The notes: a model not told the origin generated them from the letters alone. A stretch of 64,000 nucleotides of DNA from Leptoclinus maculatus (GCA_032191485.1 JAVDOI010000019.1:5303607-5367606); one strand, 5' to 3'. Shown: positions 1 through 9,293, numbered from the stretch's first letter. A program made the numbers and translations.

Positions 1-35
1 ACTGGGTTCCTGCCCGCCATGCGCACCTCAAACAC
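1..35 (-). pseudogene. sspo: sspo-like F5/8C second-half exon, partial, copy A
   Basis: This is the 5' end of the exon seen whole at 14964-15105, cut off by the window edge. It begins after an AG acceptor (complement of positions 36-37) and encodes VFEVRMAGRNP, the start of the second half of a discoidin (F5/8 type C) domain. The rest lies left of the window. It is assigned by identity with copy B. Confidence 0.7.
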
Positions 36-196
36 CTTCACACAACCGACAGGGCAATTCCACATGAGCACATCTAATGTCTAGAAGAATGCATCAGATT
101 TGTCTTTTTCTCCCCATGTATGAACACATTCATATGTAAATACAGAAAACATTTGATGTTAAATAAGACACTAAATGTCCACATTAGTACAAATAC

Positions 197-410
197 CTTA
201 GCTGGGCCTCCAGGGTTCCCATCCTCAGTATAGTCTGTGAAGAGGCTGCTGTGCAGGGCGAAGGCCAGGCGGTATTTAGTGAGGTAGCCCCACATGCGTT
301 CACTGACCTGGGTCACCACCCCTGATACCCATGTGGGCTCCAGGAAGTCCACCTGGAAAAAGGGCTGGGGATCTGCAGGTAAGGGGCTCCATCCAGGCTC
401 CATAACCTGA
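197..410 (-). pseudogene. sspo: sspo-like F5/8C first-half exon with 4-bp frameshift, copy A
   Basis: A 214-bp exon bounded by an AG acceptor (411-412) and GT donor (195-196). It encodes the first half of an F5/8 type C (discoidin) domain: DPQPFFQVDFLEPTWVSG, then SERMWGYLTKYRLAFAL, ending GGPAK in phase with the next exon's VFEV. F5/8C followed by TSP1 and TIL domains is the architecture of SCO-spondin, a giant secreted glycoprotein of the subcommissural organ and Reissner fibre. Near the 5' end the reading SGYGAW is in one frame and SPLPADPQPFF in another, because TGGA is tandemly duplicated (TGGATGGA on the minus strand). The reading frame is therefore broken. The identical lesion in copy B predates the duplication. 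Confidence 0.7.
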
Positions 411-824
411 CTGCACAGAGGATGATGTGGTTTGTTGTTTTTTTCTGAATGCTTTATATTTTAGACTTTTAAGTGCATGCAAAAAAACACGTGGAATGTT
501 CCTGCTAGTGTACACTTAAGGGACGACTACCAATCAAAGGTTAGATCGCTCACACGTTAGGGACGATGTTTAGTCGTCCAGCATCAGCAGGGTTGTTCTC
601 GCGGTGCGAGGACGACGTCAGCTGACCGTATCGAATCCTCCCATCCTCCAGTCCAAGGGGAGAGGAGCAGATGGCTGCAGAATATGATACACATGTTAAC
701 ACCATCCAACAGAGTCTGGCAAACTGAACACTTCAAACACATTAATCCTATTCTGTTCAATCAAAACCTGCTTAACGCTACTCTGCCTGGTCTGCATTTG
801 AGTCCTCCACCATGCCCCGTGACA
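411..824. other. Non-coding spacer with a short inverted repeat
   Basis: No exon is recognised. A 9-bp inverted pair, GGACGACTA at 521-529 and TAGTCGTCC at 571-579, frames a 41-base loop and could be the end of an unrecognised small element. The copy at 15481-15894 is the same. Confidence 0.5.
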
Positions 825-1960
825 GTACCACTTAATAGTGAAGGGGTTGACATTCATCAGCTGCAGTGTTTTCAGGAGAACATGAGGCTGTAGGGTGTTA
901 AAGGCTGAACTGAAATCTACAAACAGTCTAGCATAGGCCCTCGGATTCTCCAGGTGTTTAGTCACTAGATGCACTATACTGTTGGTTGCATCATCAGTGC
1001 CTCTCTGCTGTGTGTATGCAAACTGGTAGGGATCTAGCTGTGGGCCTACATCCAGCCGTAGTTTGCTCACCATGAGCTTCTCCATACACTTCATCACAAC
1101 AGAGGTTGGAGCAATAGGTCTAAAATCATTATTCTCCTGTGGACAGGGTTTCTTAGGGACGGGTATGATGATTGCCTTTTTCCATCGTGTTGGTACAGTG
1201 TGAGAATCTAGGGACCTCTGGAAAATGGGGCACCAGGCAGGTGTCAATTCATCTGCACATGTTTTTAATAGAAAAGCAGAGATACCATCTGGACCTGTGG
1301 CCTTGTTGACATTGATTTGCTTAAGGACCTTGTTGACGGATTCATGGTCAATCTCTAGCCTGTCAACATCATCAATAGCAATACTATCAAGCACCATGTC
1401 ACACTCAGCTGAGAAGTCATAATTGTCAAACCGCTTGTAAAAAGCATTCAGCTCATTTGCTTTAGCCAGTTCATCTACAGCATATAAGGATTTTTTTGTG
1501 GGTTTCATGTTGGTGGCTGTTTTCATGGAGTTCATAGTTTTTTAGAGTTCATAGCCTGGAGGTTTTCCTCTATTGCCTCCCTATGGTGTTCCCGAGCTTC
1601 TTTCAGCCTCTGGTTCAACTCCTTTTGTACAGTTTTTAGTTGTAGGTGGTCGTTGGTCTTAAATGCCTGCTTGTTTCTGTTAATACAGTCCTTCACCTCC
1701 TTTGTGATGTAAGGTTTGTTGTTAGGGTAGACTTTTATTGTCCTTTTTGGAATCAGTGTCAACACAAAATGTTATGTAACTTGTGGTAACTTCTGTGGCA
1801 TTGTCCAGGTTTGGCTCTCCAGAGAAGGTGTCCCAGTCTGTACATAGAAAGCAACCTTTCAGTGTTTCTATGCTGTCATCTGTCCATGCATTGATAGATG
1901 TTGTTTTGAAAGACACCCCACCGAACCCTCCCCGCTTGTCCCCTGAAGTCCAGATCTTCA
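825..1960 (-). mobile_element. Non-LTR retrotransposon (LINE) reverse-transcriptase fragment, copy A
   Basis: Minus-strand translation gives a LINE endonuclease-to-RT linker (TDDSIETLKGC, then KPYITKEVKDCINR) followed by RT fingers and palm motifs: KATGPDGIS, FRPIAPTSVVMKCMEKL, YQFAY, RGTDDA and the motif A segment LFVDFSSAFNTL. Homology stops near 825 just after MNVNPFTIKWY, so the catalytic YADD/FADD box, the thumb and the 3' tail are missing, as is the endonuclease. Two frameshifts are visible, near 1750 (between VDT and LIPKRTIKV) and near 1540 (between NSKKL and SMKTATN). It is therefore a dead fragment of a CR1/L2/Rex-like clade element; I cannot place it more exactly. It sits downstream of the wdfy3 PH exons and upstream of the sspo exons. 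Confidence 0.85.
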
Positions 1961-2259
1961 CAAGAATGATGATCACCATCTGACTTTCTTTACGCTGCAT
2001 ATAAACCAGTGTAACTTGATACATATGACAATACTGGTCTGTTATTGTAGTGACATGATGCTTTATGAGAGCTTTGTAATCTTCTCTCTAGGGCAGTACC
2101 AAATGTAAAGAAAAATCCGTGAACAAAGCTAAAAGAATTCAGTCTTTTTCTATTAAATGAACTTGTTTTGATTCATTTAGTTTCAATACATTTGGACTTC
2201 ATTAGACTGCTGAAATGGAGCAGCAGTCCAACCGCCGTGTTTCTGTTTGTATTCAGTAC
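1961..2259. other. Spacer, no gene seen
   Basis: AT-rich sequence between the LINE fragment and the last PH-region exon. No splice-bounded coding segment recognised. Confidence 0.4.
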
Positions 2260-2345
2260 CTTTGGTAAACTTTGTTGCGGACGCCTTTCTGGAAGGCCAA
2301 CAAGTAGTTCCTCCCATCTGCTGAGAAGACTTCCACCGCCATGGG
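2260..2345 (-). pseudogene. wdfy3: wdfy3-like PH-BEACH exon (VEVFSADGRNYLL), copy A
   Basis: An 86-bp exon with AG acceptor (2346-2347) and GT donor (2258-2259). It reads PMAVEVFSADGRNYLLAF then QKGVRNKVYQR, the last strands of the PH-like domain that precedes BEACH in WDFY3/ALFY, the large autophagy adaptor linking ubiquitinated aggregates to the phagophore. The exon itself is intact. The exons that should follow (PH end to the start of BEACH) are not found downstream; LINE and sspo sequence take their place. Confidence 0.75.
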
Positions 2346-2697
2346 CTGAAAGACGATGACATACACGACATTTAATGATCAAAAAACAAGGTGGTGAGTT
2401 AAGCACTAAGAAAAGCAAGAGGTAACTTTGGTATCTTTCAACCTGGACTCTACTTTGAATGTTTTTGTGTCTAAGTGACTAATGAGAACAACACATTTGT
2501 TTAGCTGCTGCCGTCTGCAGCGTTCTCCCTCAATACCGGACCAATGTCAGTAACTGTTGTATACCTTTTAGTCACTAAGACACAAAAACATGGGAAAATA
2601 GTGTCCATGTTGAAAAATGACCATGAAAGCTACTCAATATAAATGTCTAACTCAAAGATGTGTATTGTGTGTATTGGTTCTATATGTGCATGCTGAC

Positions 2698-2818
2698 CTG
2701 CAGCAGGTAGCGTCTCTTGTGCACTTCCTTGATGTCCTCGTAGGCGAAGATGCTGCAGGTTCTCTTCAGCTGACTCTGTCCTTGTCTCGCTCCTCTGGGG
2801 ATGATGGCCTCATGCAAA
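2698..2818 (-). pseudogene. wdfy3: wdfy3-like PH-BEACH exon (KRTCSIFAYEDIKEVHKRR), copy A
   Basis: A 121-bp exon with AG acceptor (2819-2820) and GT donor (2696-2697). It reads LHEAIIPRGARQG, then LKRTCSIFAYEDIKEVHKRR and YLLQ, joining in phase 0 to the next exon at 2345. It begins one base into a codon, so it needs a preceding exon ending with two spare bases. The exon at 3205-3347 ends in phase 0, so at least one exon of the family is missing between them. Confidence 0.75.
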
Positions 2819-3204
2819 CTGGACACGGACGACAGAGAGCGAGGACTTTATCAACTGTCGACTCAGTTCGACATTACGTTTCACCTAGAAAGCACTCGTG
2901 TCAACAAAAAGGGTTTATTTCCTCACACCATTGTAATCATAAGAAGTTTTATGTTTTCATCTGATGAATGACAATGAATTGATTATAAACATGTCCATCA
3001 TTACTATTATTATGAATTGACTTATAAGCTCATTGAATCCTCATTTCAGGCCCCCGTAGACACCATGTTTAGACTCAGTTTAACACCTGAGGGTGACACA
3101 ATATTATACACAATAATAACTTAAAGAAAGGTACTGTATGTAACACTGGAGACTGATTTGAGCCCTGAGCCGTTCTAAAACTGGAGCAGTCCGGACTCGC
3201 TGAC

Positions 3205-3347
3205 CTTCTCTCCCTCCTCCGGGAGGCGCAGCAGAGACGTGTTGTCCGTCCTCTGCTCCTCCTCGGGGCCTCCCGACTCCAGCAGCTGCTCCCGACTGTC
3301 CTCGTCCGCTGTGGACCGAGACCTCTTCAGAGGAGCCTTCACCAGGC
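3205..3347 (-). pseudogene. wdfy3: wdfy3-like exon (KAPLKRSRS ... LLRLPEEGEK), copy A
   Basis: A 143-bp exon with AG acceptor (3348-3349) and GT donor (3203-3204). It reads GLVKAPLKRSRSTADED, an acidic stretch, then TDNTSLLRLPEEGEK, which fits the linker just before the PH-BEACH region of WDFY3. It takes one spare G from the exon at 3455-3585 to make Gly and ends in phase 0. The next WDFY3 exon, which should continue the PH domain, is absent from the 386 bases before 2818. Confidence 0.7.
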
Positions 3348-3454
3348 CTGGAGAGCACAGCGGAGTGTTAGACACAGTACACCAAGAAGATAGAATACTA
3401 AACCAAGAACCTTTCTGAGTAAGAACAAAGTGTTCCCTGGTGTTGCGTCTGGAC

Positions 3455-3585
3455 CTTTGACTCTTGCGATGGTGTCCTCTCCGTGCTCGGGCTCATGCTG
3501 TGTGGTCTCTCCCTTGGTGTTGTGCTCCACAGAGTGCTGGTACATGCCAGGGTTTCCAGACAGCAACCGCACGTAGTACTCCTTA
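3455..3585 (-). pseudogene. wdfy3: wdfy3-like exon upstream of the PH region (KEYYVRLLSGNPGMY), copy A
   Basis: A 131-bp exon with AG acceptor (3586-3587) and GT donor (3453-3454). It reads KEYYVRLLSGNPGMYQHS, a polar stretch, then HGEDTIARVK plus a spare G that phases into the exon at 3347. Assignment to wdfy3 rests on this phase continuity and on position; I recognise its sequence less firmly than that of the later exons. No upstream wdfy3 exon is seen between here and 8.7 kb. Confidence 0.6.
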
Positions 3586-5123
3586 CTGAATCATAATGAA
3601 TCACAACCCCTAAATCATTATACGCATCTCCAGATTCATGCCATTATATAGTCTTATTAATAATAATAATATTCAAGAAGGTTTGACTGTGTATGAAATG
3701 CAAATGACCAAATAAATGCATGAAAGCTACCCCATCATTTGTAGCTGTAACTAAGGGACATCATATTGACTTCAAAGCAGAACGATCTGGGATGATATGC
3801 AACCACTTCCATGCAAAAGACATAAGACATGTCACTTATGGTTAGTTTGATACAAGGATGTTCATTCTGATAATGTGAACTTCACATAATGTGAGATCCA
3901 ATCCAACAGCCTCATCTGTAGCACCAGTAACTTGGTGTTCATGTAGAACACGTTCACATGCAAATGCACATAAAACCAACGGAGACGTGCGTGTTTATTT
4001 AACGTTAACGTGATTCAAATGAAGCACCGGGTCCCGGTCATATCTTGTTGTTCTTTCGTTACGTGTCCGTAAAGTAACAGAGTATATCTAGTTCACCTTA
4101 ACTGGCCGCTGGTCAGCCTCTATATTCACTGACCTACAGTAGTAAGCGATAACTCATTTTATTTGAATGCACGCTCGTGTTAACTTATGATACTTTTGGT
4201 CACAAAAACGCATCAAAGTCGGACATGAATTAACCGGTATGAACCGTTAACGGCTCCAGATTACAACACGTTAGCATGTTAGCATAACAAACTCATACAG
4301 AAGTCCGACTTCGACACAATAACACAAAAGAAACACAACTGACTTCATCTTCATAGCTTTCAAGTGAATGTCAGACAGCCCAGACTAATTATCATGACAT
4401 TTGAATTCATTGTTATTCATCTTAATGACTTACCGTTTCACGTAAGGCTGAGACCGACTGACTGACTAACACCGGAGAAAGTCTGTCATTCGCAAAACGG
4501 CGCCACAGCGCTGCTGGTGGCCAAAGATAGATTATACATTTATATATATATATATATATTAAATGTATTTTATTTAACAGATGGCATTTCTCTCTCAATC
4601 GTGACCAAATGGTCAGCTGGAACATGCATCAAACTAAAACATGTTTGTCAAAAATATGTAGAGAGATTCAAAAATATGAATAAATCGCCACACTTATTGC
4701 TTCAATCAGTTTCATGACATAATTAACATTCAAATAATAAACTCACTATAATGTGACTGCCTAATATGAATGAAAGAATGAAATAAAATACCCTATTCAT
4801 AAGCTGTGTTAACATTGCAGGCCACTAAAATACATATCACCTTCACATTATGTTACTACACAACTAAGCTAGCTATTGTAAACATTAGCTAAAGTAGCAA
4901 TTAAGCTAACGTTAGCTGTTGGTAATTACCCACAATTCCAAGGGGCAGCCTCAGCCACATTAATAAAGCCCATAACTTCAAAATTAAAGCAATTTAAAAT
5001 GTGAAAAAAGTCTCTGTGAAGTTAAATTGAGCCAGAGATGTAGTTAGACATGAAAATAGCCAAAGAAAAATAACTGGCACCCTCAGTTAAAAGGGTTTGT
5101 CACTGTAATACTATAAATAGCTC
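3586..5123. other. Non-coding AT-rich stretch with a possible 5' exon
   Basis: No coding exon recognised. A minus-strand GT donor context (ACG then gtaagt) at 4432-4433 follows a CpG-containing stretch at 4434-4510 that could be a non-coding first exon; evidence is the donor only. It holds (TA)n at 4541-4559 and a 14-bp palindrome AGCTAACGTTAGCT at 4904-4917, of a kind common in fish genomes. Confidence 0.35.
4541..4559. repeat. (TA)n microsatellite
   Basis: Uninterrupted TA dinucleotides, one to two units shorter in copy B (around 19612-19627). It is one of the few length differences between the duplicates. Confidence 0.9.
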
Positions 5124-5329
5124 TGGACTTCCTAGTTATATTTGGTTTGTGTGGTCCATCCGCTGTCATACATAGGGGTTGATAATGAGGGTATGAGTCT
5201 CCTTAGCACTGCTGGCATAGCAGGCCAAGCAAGAGACGACCTGGATCAGGTCTAGAGGGATACCTAGATACAATGGCCTTGTAGCCGCTGGTCTAGGGAC
5301 AAAGGTTGGAACACAAATTCCTTTTTTTC

Positions 5330-5393
<64 letters not shown>

Positions 5394-6588
5394 ACGCTCA
5401 TGTCAAAAACTGCATCTTTAGCACTAAAGTTGGGTGCTCTCGGGCTCAGAGGTTGTCGCATATACCGTCGAAACGTACATATCGAGAGCAAAAAAAATAA
5501 AATAAATGCTATATACCAGATTAAACAGCAACATCTGAGCAACACTACCATCTAAGTCATTTTTTACACACTCCAAAACACAACTATAGACAACCACACA
5601 GCCAAACTGAGAAAATTGTGAACCGCATCACACCTTGAGGTGCTTTTCTGGGCAAAAACGCTGGAAATTGACGGTAATCTGTTCGAAGCATATGCTCTCC
5701 AGGTCATTCTCTCTCTTTCTGTGTTAAAATGGACGTTTTCAGTCAATATATGAGAAGATGGTCAAAGAACGTATCATTACACTCTCTGTTCATTTCCGCA
5801 TCTATTGCTGTGTCACATGCGAAAATCCGCCAATCAGAAGGCTCTGTAAAGTTCAGATGAAATCTGTGAAAGTGGAAGAAAATTGCATATGAGCACCCCA
5901 GAGAGCTCAAAATGGCTCAAAATTATGCCAAACAGCTGTCATATGATAGATTGAACATGCTTAGTGATAAAACAAGTGAAATATATAGTTATATAGTATA
6001 TAAAAGTACAATGGAACAGATGGTACAGCTGCATCCAAAATGAGAATTTGGCTTGACTCTGCATGAAATCTTGTATGGAACTGCTTCACTTTATCAAAGT
6101 AAAAATTGCTGTGGAAACGTATTATCTATTGTGCTATGATTGTAAGATGCATAGCCATCACCCCTGCTGTGCTAAATCTCTCGCCAGGTGTTGTTGGCAC
6201 GAGAGCCAAAACCAACCTGCTGCTGCTGCTGCTACAACTGGCTTTTGTTCCTCATAGCTGAGAAGAGACTGGACTTCTTGAAAGCTGAGGGAATAGTTAA
6301 CAAATGACAGCAGGCTGTCCTTGCTGTGCCTCGCTGCCATGAACACTCCTGCAGCCTCCTCCTTTTGCTGGTTCCTGATGAGGTAGATGGTGTACCCAAT
6401 GTCATTCTCCAGGAGCCAGCGGAAGGACTTCCCCTTGTACTTCCCAAACTGCAGGATGTAGTCTCCAGTCACCTCAGTTTTATCTGAAGCATCCCCTCCT
6501 CTCTGGCGGACCACAGTCAGAGCATTCTGTCTGACCAGCTCCTCCTTCACAGGTGTCCTGTAGAGACTGGTTGTCTTTGAGAACTTTG
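5124..6588. other. 1.46-kb segment present in unit A, absent from unit B
   Basis: In unit B, sequence matching 5123 joins directly to sequence matching 6589 (20190-20197). Either unit A gained 1.46 kb or unit B lost it. The segment contains the GT microsatellite and most of the ORF at 6158-6650. Because the block on its right (6589-6990, the 5' end of that ORF) is retained in B, a deletion in B that truncates the ORF is the simpler reading. Confidence 0.75.
5332..5390. repeat. (GT)n microsatellite
   Basis: About 29 uninterrupted GT units on the plus strand followed by cgcacg. The Cys-Val and Thr-His open frames across it are repeat artefacts. Confidence 0.98.
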
Positions 6589-6650
6589 GCAGCATCAGTC
6601 GGATCCTGACGGAGAAATCCAAGTGGTCCCTTACCGAACGGAACCGTCAT
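6158..6650 (-). pseudogene. Broken fish-type ORF with a GDYILQFGKYKGKSF module
   Basis: A probable start codon (complement of 6648-6650) gives MTVPFGKGPLGFLRQDP and continues TDAAKVLKDNQSL. The frame then shifts near 6562 and resumes as YRTPVKEELVRQNALTVV, RGGDASDKTEVTGDYILQFG, KYKGKSFRWLLENDIGYTIY. The shift looks like a 2-base loss. A splice acceptor context (ttacag) lies just upstream near 6688. The GDYxLQFGKYKGKSFxWLLEN segment is, as I recall, a recurring N-terminal module of multicopy uncharacterised fish proteins, possibly mobile-element derived; no function is known to me. The C-terminal part has a run of five alanines from CTG/CAG-like repeats at 6220-6235. Confidence 0.5.
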
Positions 6651-6852
6651 TCTCCCAGGGAAAATAAAATGTTTGTGCATTTGACCTGTAAAGACAAAGA
6701 GTAAAATATATATTTTTTGCTGCAAAACATTTGCATCAAGCAGCCTTACTAATCTTTAACTAATAGCCTAATTAGCATTAATTAATAAACTCATCAACAT
6801 CTGTGTATGTCACAAAAAAGACAAAATGTGAAAGACAAAAACACTTATTTCA

Positions 6853-6979
6853 GCATTTATTTATTCAGTTTTGTATTCATTTCTGTATTTATACATTTAT
6901 TTATTTAGTCCTGTATTTATACATTTATTTATTCTTTCCTGTATTCATTTATACATTTATTATTGCATTTATTTATACT
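6853..6979. repeat. ATTTATTT-rich tandem stretch
   Basis: Irregular reiteration of tttatacatttatttatt-like words. It recurs at about 20465-20593 in the block shared with unit B. Confidence 0.8.
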
Positions 6980-7080
6980 TAAAAACAATTTCGTCCTCCA
7001 TAAGTCACATGTCATCTCTTCTGTCTAATCGAACGAATATACACCTGTTCTCACGCTTGCCCAGCAACCGTTAAACTGCG

Positions 7081-7169
7081 TGGCCGAACGGTTAGCGTGA
7101 CTGCACACAACGTAAAACCTCAATGCGCATGCGCAGATCATTGGGGCGCAGGGGTCGGTGGTTCGACTC
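7081..7169 (+). other. tRNA-like fragment with A and B boxes
   Basis: TGGCCGAACGG at 7081-7091 fits the internal pol III A box and GTTCGACTC at 7161-7169 fits the B box. The spacing (about 70 bases) is longer than in most tRNAs, and I could not pair an acceptor stem, so this is not a functional tRNA call. It may be a decayed tRNA pseudogene or the head of a tRNA-derived SINE. Confidence 0.4.
7124..7135. promoter_or_regulatory. NRF1-type palindrome TGCGCATGCGCA
   Basis: A perfect 12-bp palindrome equal to the NRF1 consensus (YGCGCAYGCGCR). ATTGG, an inverted CCAAT box, follows within ten bases, then GGGGCGC. No gene start is evident nearby, so it may be a promoter remnant or chance. Confidence 0.4.
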
Positions 7170-7694
7170 CCGAGAGAACCTTTAATTGTGAAAGTCTCAC
7201 CAGCTTCTAAGAAGGGGAGTAAACACAAAAGATTATCTTTTTCTTGTTGTATGAATTAATAAAAGCGACAACTCGGGTCCTGTCCTGACTTCATATCATA
7301 CAATACACCCACATATATGTAGCCACAAAACTCTGACCTGAAATAGGCAAATTGATACATTTTTGCTCAATTTTGCATCCACTTTGTTAAGAAAAACTCC
7401 TCTGTCTAACAAAAAAGTTGAATGAAAAACGATAGTCAAACCTCATTACATGATCACATGTTTCCTCTTGACAGGGAGCTGTGATGGAAGATTTCTATGT
7501 TAATCGGGAGAAGAGAGTTTTGTTCACAAATCAATAATAAAGTCTTCAGAAGAATCAAAGTTGTCTTTTTCGGTTTATTCTCTTGCAAGGGAAAAATGCA
7601 ACACAGCCACTCAGTTAGTGTCTGTGTCGGAAGCTTCAACATTGTACAGGAACATCACATCATTTATGCAAACACAGGTTCACGTGATCGGCCA

Positions 7695-8521
7695 GAAATC
7701 TAGGTGTAGTTATGGATTCAGACCTCAACCTGAACAGCCATATCAAGACAATGATTAAATCAGCCTCCTATCACCTGAAGAATATATCAAGGATTAGAGG
7801 ACTTATGTCTCAACAGGATTTGGAAAACCTTGTCCATGCATTTATCTTCAGTAGACTGGACTACTGTAACGGTGTGTTTACAGTTTTCTGTAACAAGTCA
7901 ATCAGAAAGCTGCAGCTGATTCAGAACGCTGCAGCTCGAGTCCTCACTAAGACAAAGAAAGTGGATCACATCACTCCAGTTCTGAGGTCTTTACACTGGC
8001 TTCCTGTCCAACAAAGAATTGACTTTAAAATCCTGCTCTTGGTTTATAAAGCACTGAATGGTTTAGGGCCAAAATACATGTCTGATCTGCTGCTACCTTA
8101 TGAACCATCCCTACTCTTAGGTGGTCTGGGACCGGTCTGCTCTCTGTTCCCAGAGTCACAACTAAACATGGAGAAGCAGCGTTCAGTTTTTCTGCCCCAA
8201 ATATCTGGAACAAAGTCCCAGAAAGCTGCAGGTCTGCTGAGACCCTCAGCTCCTTTAAGTCAAGACTGAAGACTTTTCTGTTTGCTGCTGCCTTTAATTG
8301 AACCAGATTCAAGGATATTAATCAATCAGCTGCATTTCTGCATTTTACTACTGTATTTTATTTCTTACACTGCTTTTTAATGTTTCAATGAATGTTCTTA
8401 ATTGTTTTTAAATCTCCTTTTCTTATGCCTTATGTTTTGATGCTTTTAATGGTTTTATGTGAAGCACTTTGAATTACCCTGTTGTTGAAATGTGCTATAC
8501 AAATAAACTTGCCTTGCCTTG
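7695..8521 (+). mobile_element. 5'-truncated L2-clade LINE, 3' end
   Basis: The plus-strand translation starts inside the RT C-terminal region (NLGVVMDSDLNLNSHIK) and runs through LVHAFIFSRLDYCNGVF, LQLIQNAAARVLTKTKKVDH and LRSLHWLPVQQRIDFKILL, characteristic of fish L2-type elements. Near 8120 one base is missing; the expected frame resumes and would end at the TGA near 8298. The 3' UTR ends in the typical L2 tail ataaacttgccttgccttg at 8521. The 5' truncation is the usual product of incomplete reverse transcription. The element sits just downstream (in wdfy3 sense) of the last wdfy3-like exon, on the opposite strand. Confidence 0.9.
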
Positions 8522-8723
8522 AACAGGACCCTGGTTTCCTGAACTGCTTATGAAAGACTACTGTGTTTTTTTAAGAATATGTGTCTTTTTACTTTGGAAG
8601 ACATCTTTCAAAACTTCTACACTACTAAAATATATGTTCCCATTACAGAGCAGAGAGGGGAGGGGCTTTGAAGAGGCAAAAAAAGAGGCAGGAAAGCGTG
8701 CTGGGCTGCTGTAAACGACACAC
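8522..8723. other. Spacer; expected final wdfy3 exon not found
   Basis: The last WDFY3 exon should carry the second half of the FYVE finger, beginning Cys-Ser and containing a further Cys pair. No such sequence is seen here or further left. Confidence 0.5.
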
Positions 8724-8894
8724 TTTTGGCAGAAGAGCTGGCCGCAGTTCCTGCAGTGATGTCTCCGCTCGGTGAGGGAGAATCGGACCGTGCAGGCGGA
8801 GAGGCTGTCCACCACCTCGTCCTTCACCCGGTCGTTCACCGACCAGCTGAAGACCCGACCGCGACCGTCGCCCACCAGGATCTTACTGTGGTCC
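8724..8894 (-). pseudogene. wdfy3: wdfy3-like exon: last WD40 strand and first half of FYVE finger
   Basis: A 171-bp exon with AG acceptor (8895-8896) and a plausible GT donor (8722-8723). It reads KDHSKILVGDGRGRVFSWS, a shortened linker, then CTVRFSLTERRHHCRNCGQL and FCQK, the (R)RHHCR core of a FYVE domain that binds PtdIns3P. In WDFY3 the first zinc ligand pair is C-x2-C; here the first Cys is Leu (SLSAC), and the Trp before the finger is gone with the shortened linker. The exon carrying the remaining Cys pair is missing. A working FYVE domain is therefore not encoded. Confidence 0.8.
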
Positions 8895-9029
8895 CTGAGG
8901 AGATGGCGTCACAGAGGAGGAGAATGACTTTTCTAAGATGTTTGTGTTCGATAGTGTCGAAGAAGCTCTCCACACCAATAAAAACAATTACAAATCTACA
9001 ACAGGAAAGAATTCGTCTTGCTCTCTTAC

Positions 9030-9141
9030 TTGGAGATGGCGAGCGACGTGATCTCGGCCGGTTGAGCGTTGTCCTTGCGATCGAACGCCGTGTGCACGGT
9101 GAGTTTGCTCCGGAAGACCAGCTGGCGCTCCCATCTGTAGC
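9030..9141 (-). pseudogene. wdfy3: wdfy3-like last WD40 exon (YRWERQLVFRSKLT)
   Basis: A 112-bp exon with AG acceptor (9142-9143) and GT donor (9028-9029). It reads GYRWERQLVFRSKLTVHTA, FDRKDNAQPAEITSLAIS and ends with two bases of a Lys codon completed by the exon at 8894. The exon itself is intact. It belongs to the C-terminal beta-propeller of WDFY3. Confidence 0.85.
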
Positions 9142-9293
9142 CTGTGGACCCACAGAAATAAAACACGTCAACACTGTGATCAGCCTACTTTTTAAGTTTT
9201 TGTTTTCTTCTCTGATCAGAGGAGAACCCTCGTTCTTTCACTGACTTAGCTAAACAACAACAACAACAACATGTTCAATCACTGGACACCCAC

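Larger units (their letters stand above)
1..5123. repeat. Segmental duplication, copy A (15,070-bp tandem offset)
   Basis: Bases 1 to about 5123 match 15071 to about 20190 base for base with a constant offset of 15,070 until small indels near 4550 and 4900. Up to about 4880 I found only about eight substitutions (for example at 832, 1165, 2117, 3159 and 4086) plus a (TA)n length difference. Beyond 4880 mismatches and indels become frequent, and the match breaks after the shared ctataaatag at about 5123. The left edge lies outside the window, so the unit is at least 15 kb. It carries sspo, LINE and wdfy3 fragments. A false duplication from unmerged haplotypes would look similar. Confidence 0.95.
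6990..7694. other. Spacer with a tRNA-like fragment, no protein gene
   Basis: Apart from the pol III-like boxes and the NRF1-type site listed separately, no coding exon is recognised between the end of the shared block at 6990 and the L2 LINE. Confidence 0.5.

Noticed and set aside
590..660. Possible tRNA-derived SINE (tatcgaatcc word)
   Set aside because: The B-box match is poor and no A box lies at a sensible distance.
825..1960. Active LINE
   Set aside because: Two frameshifts and no endonuclease, catalytic YADD/FADD box or 3' tail.
2260..3585. Functional wdfy3 gene
   Set aside because: At least one internal exon is missing by phase, downstream exons are replaced by LINE and sspo sequence, and the only 3' part in the window carries two frameshifts and a lost acceptor.
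5264..5555. Thr-His and Cys-Val repeat proteins across the GT microsatellite
   Set aside because: Simple translation of a dinucleotide repeat.
8726..9244. 172-codon plus-strand open frame
   Set aside because: Antisense to the FYVE and last WD40 exons of the wdfy3-like fragment, which have clear family motifs and splice sites.
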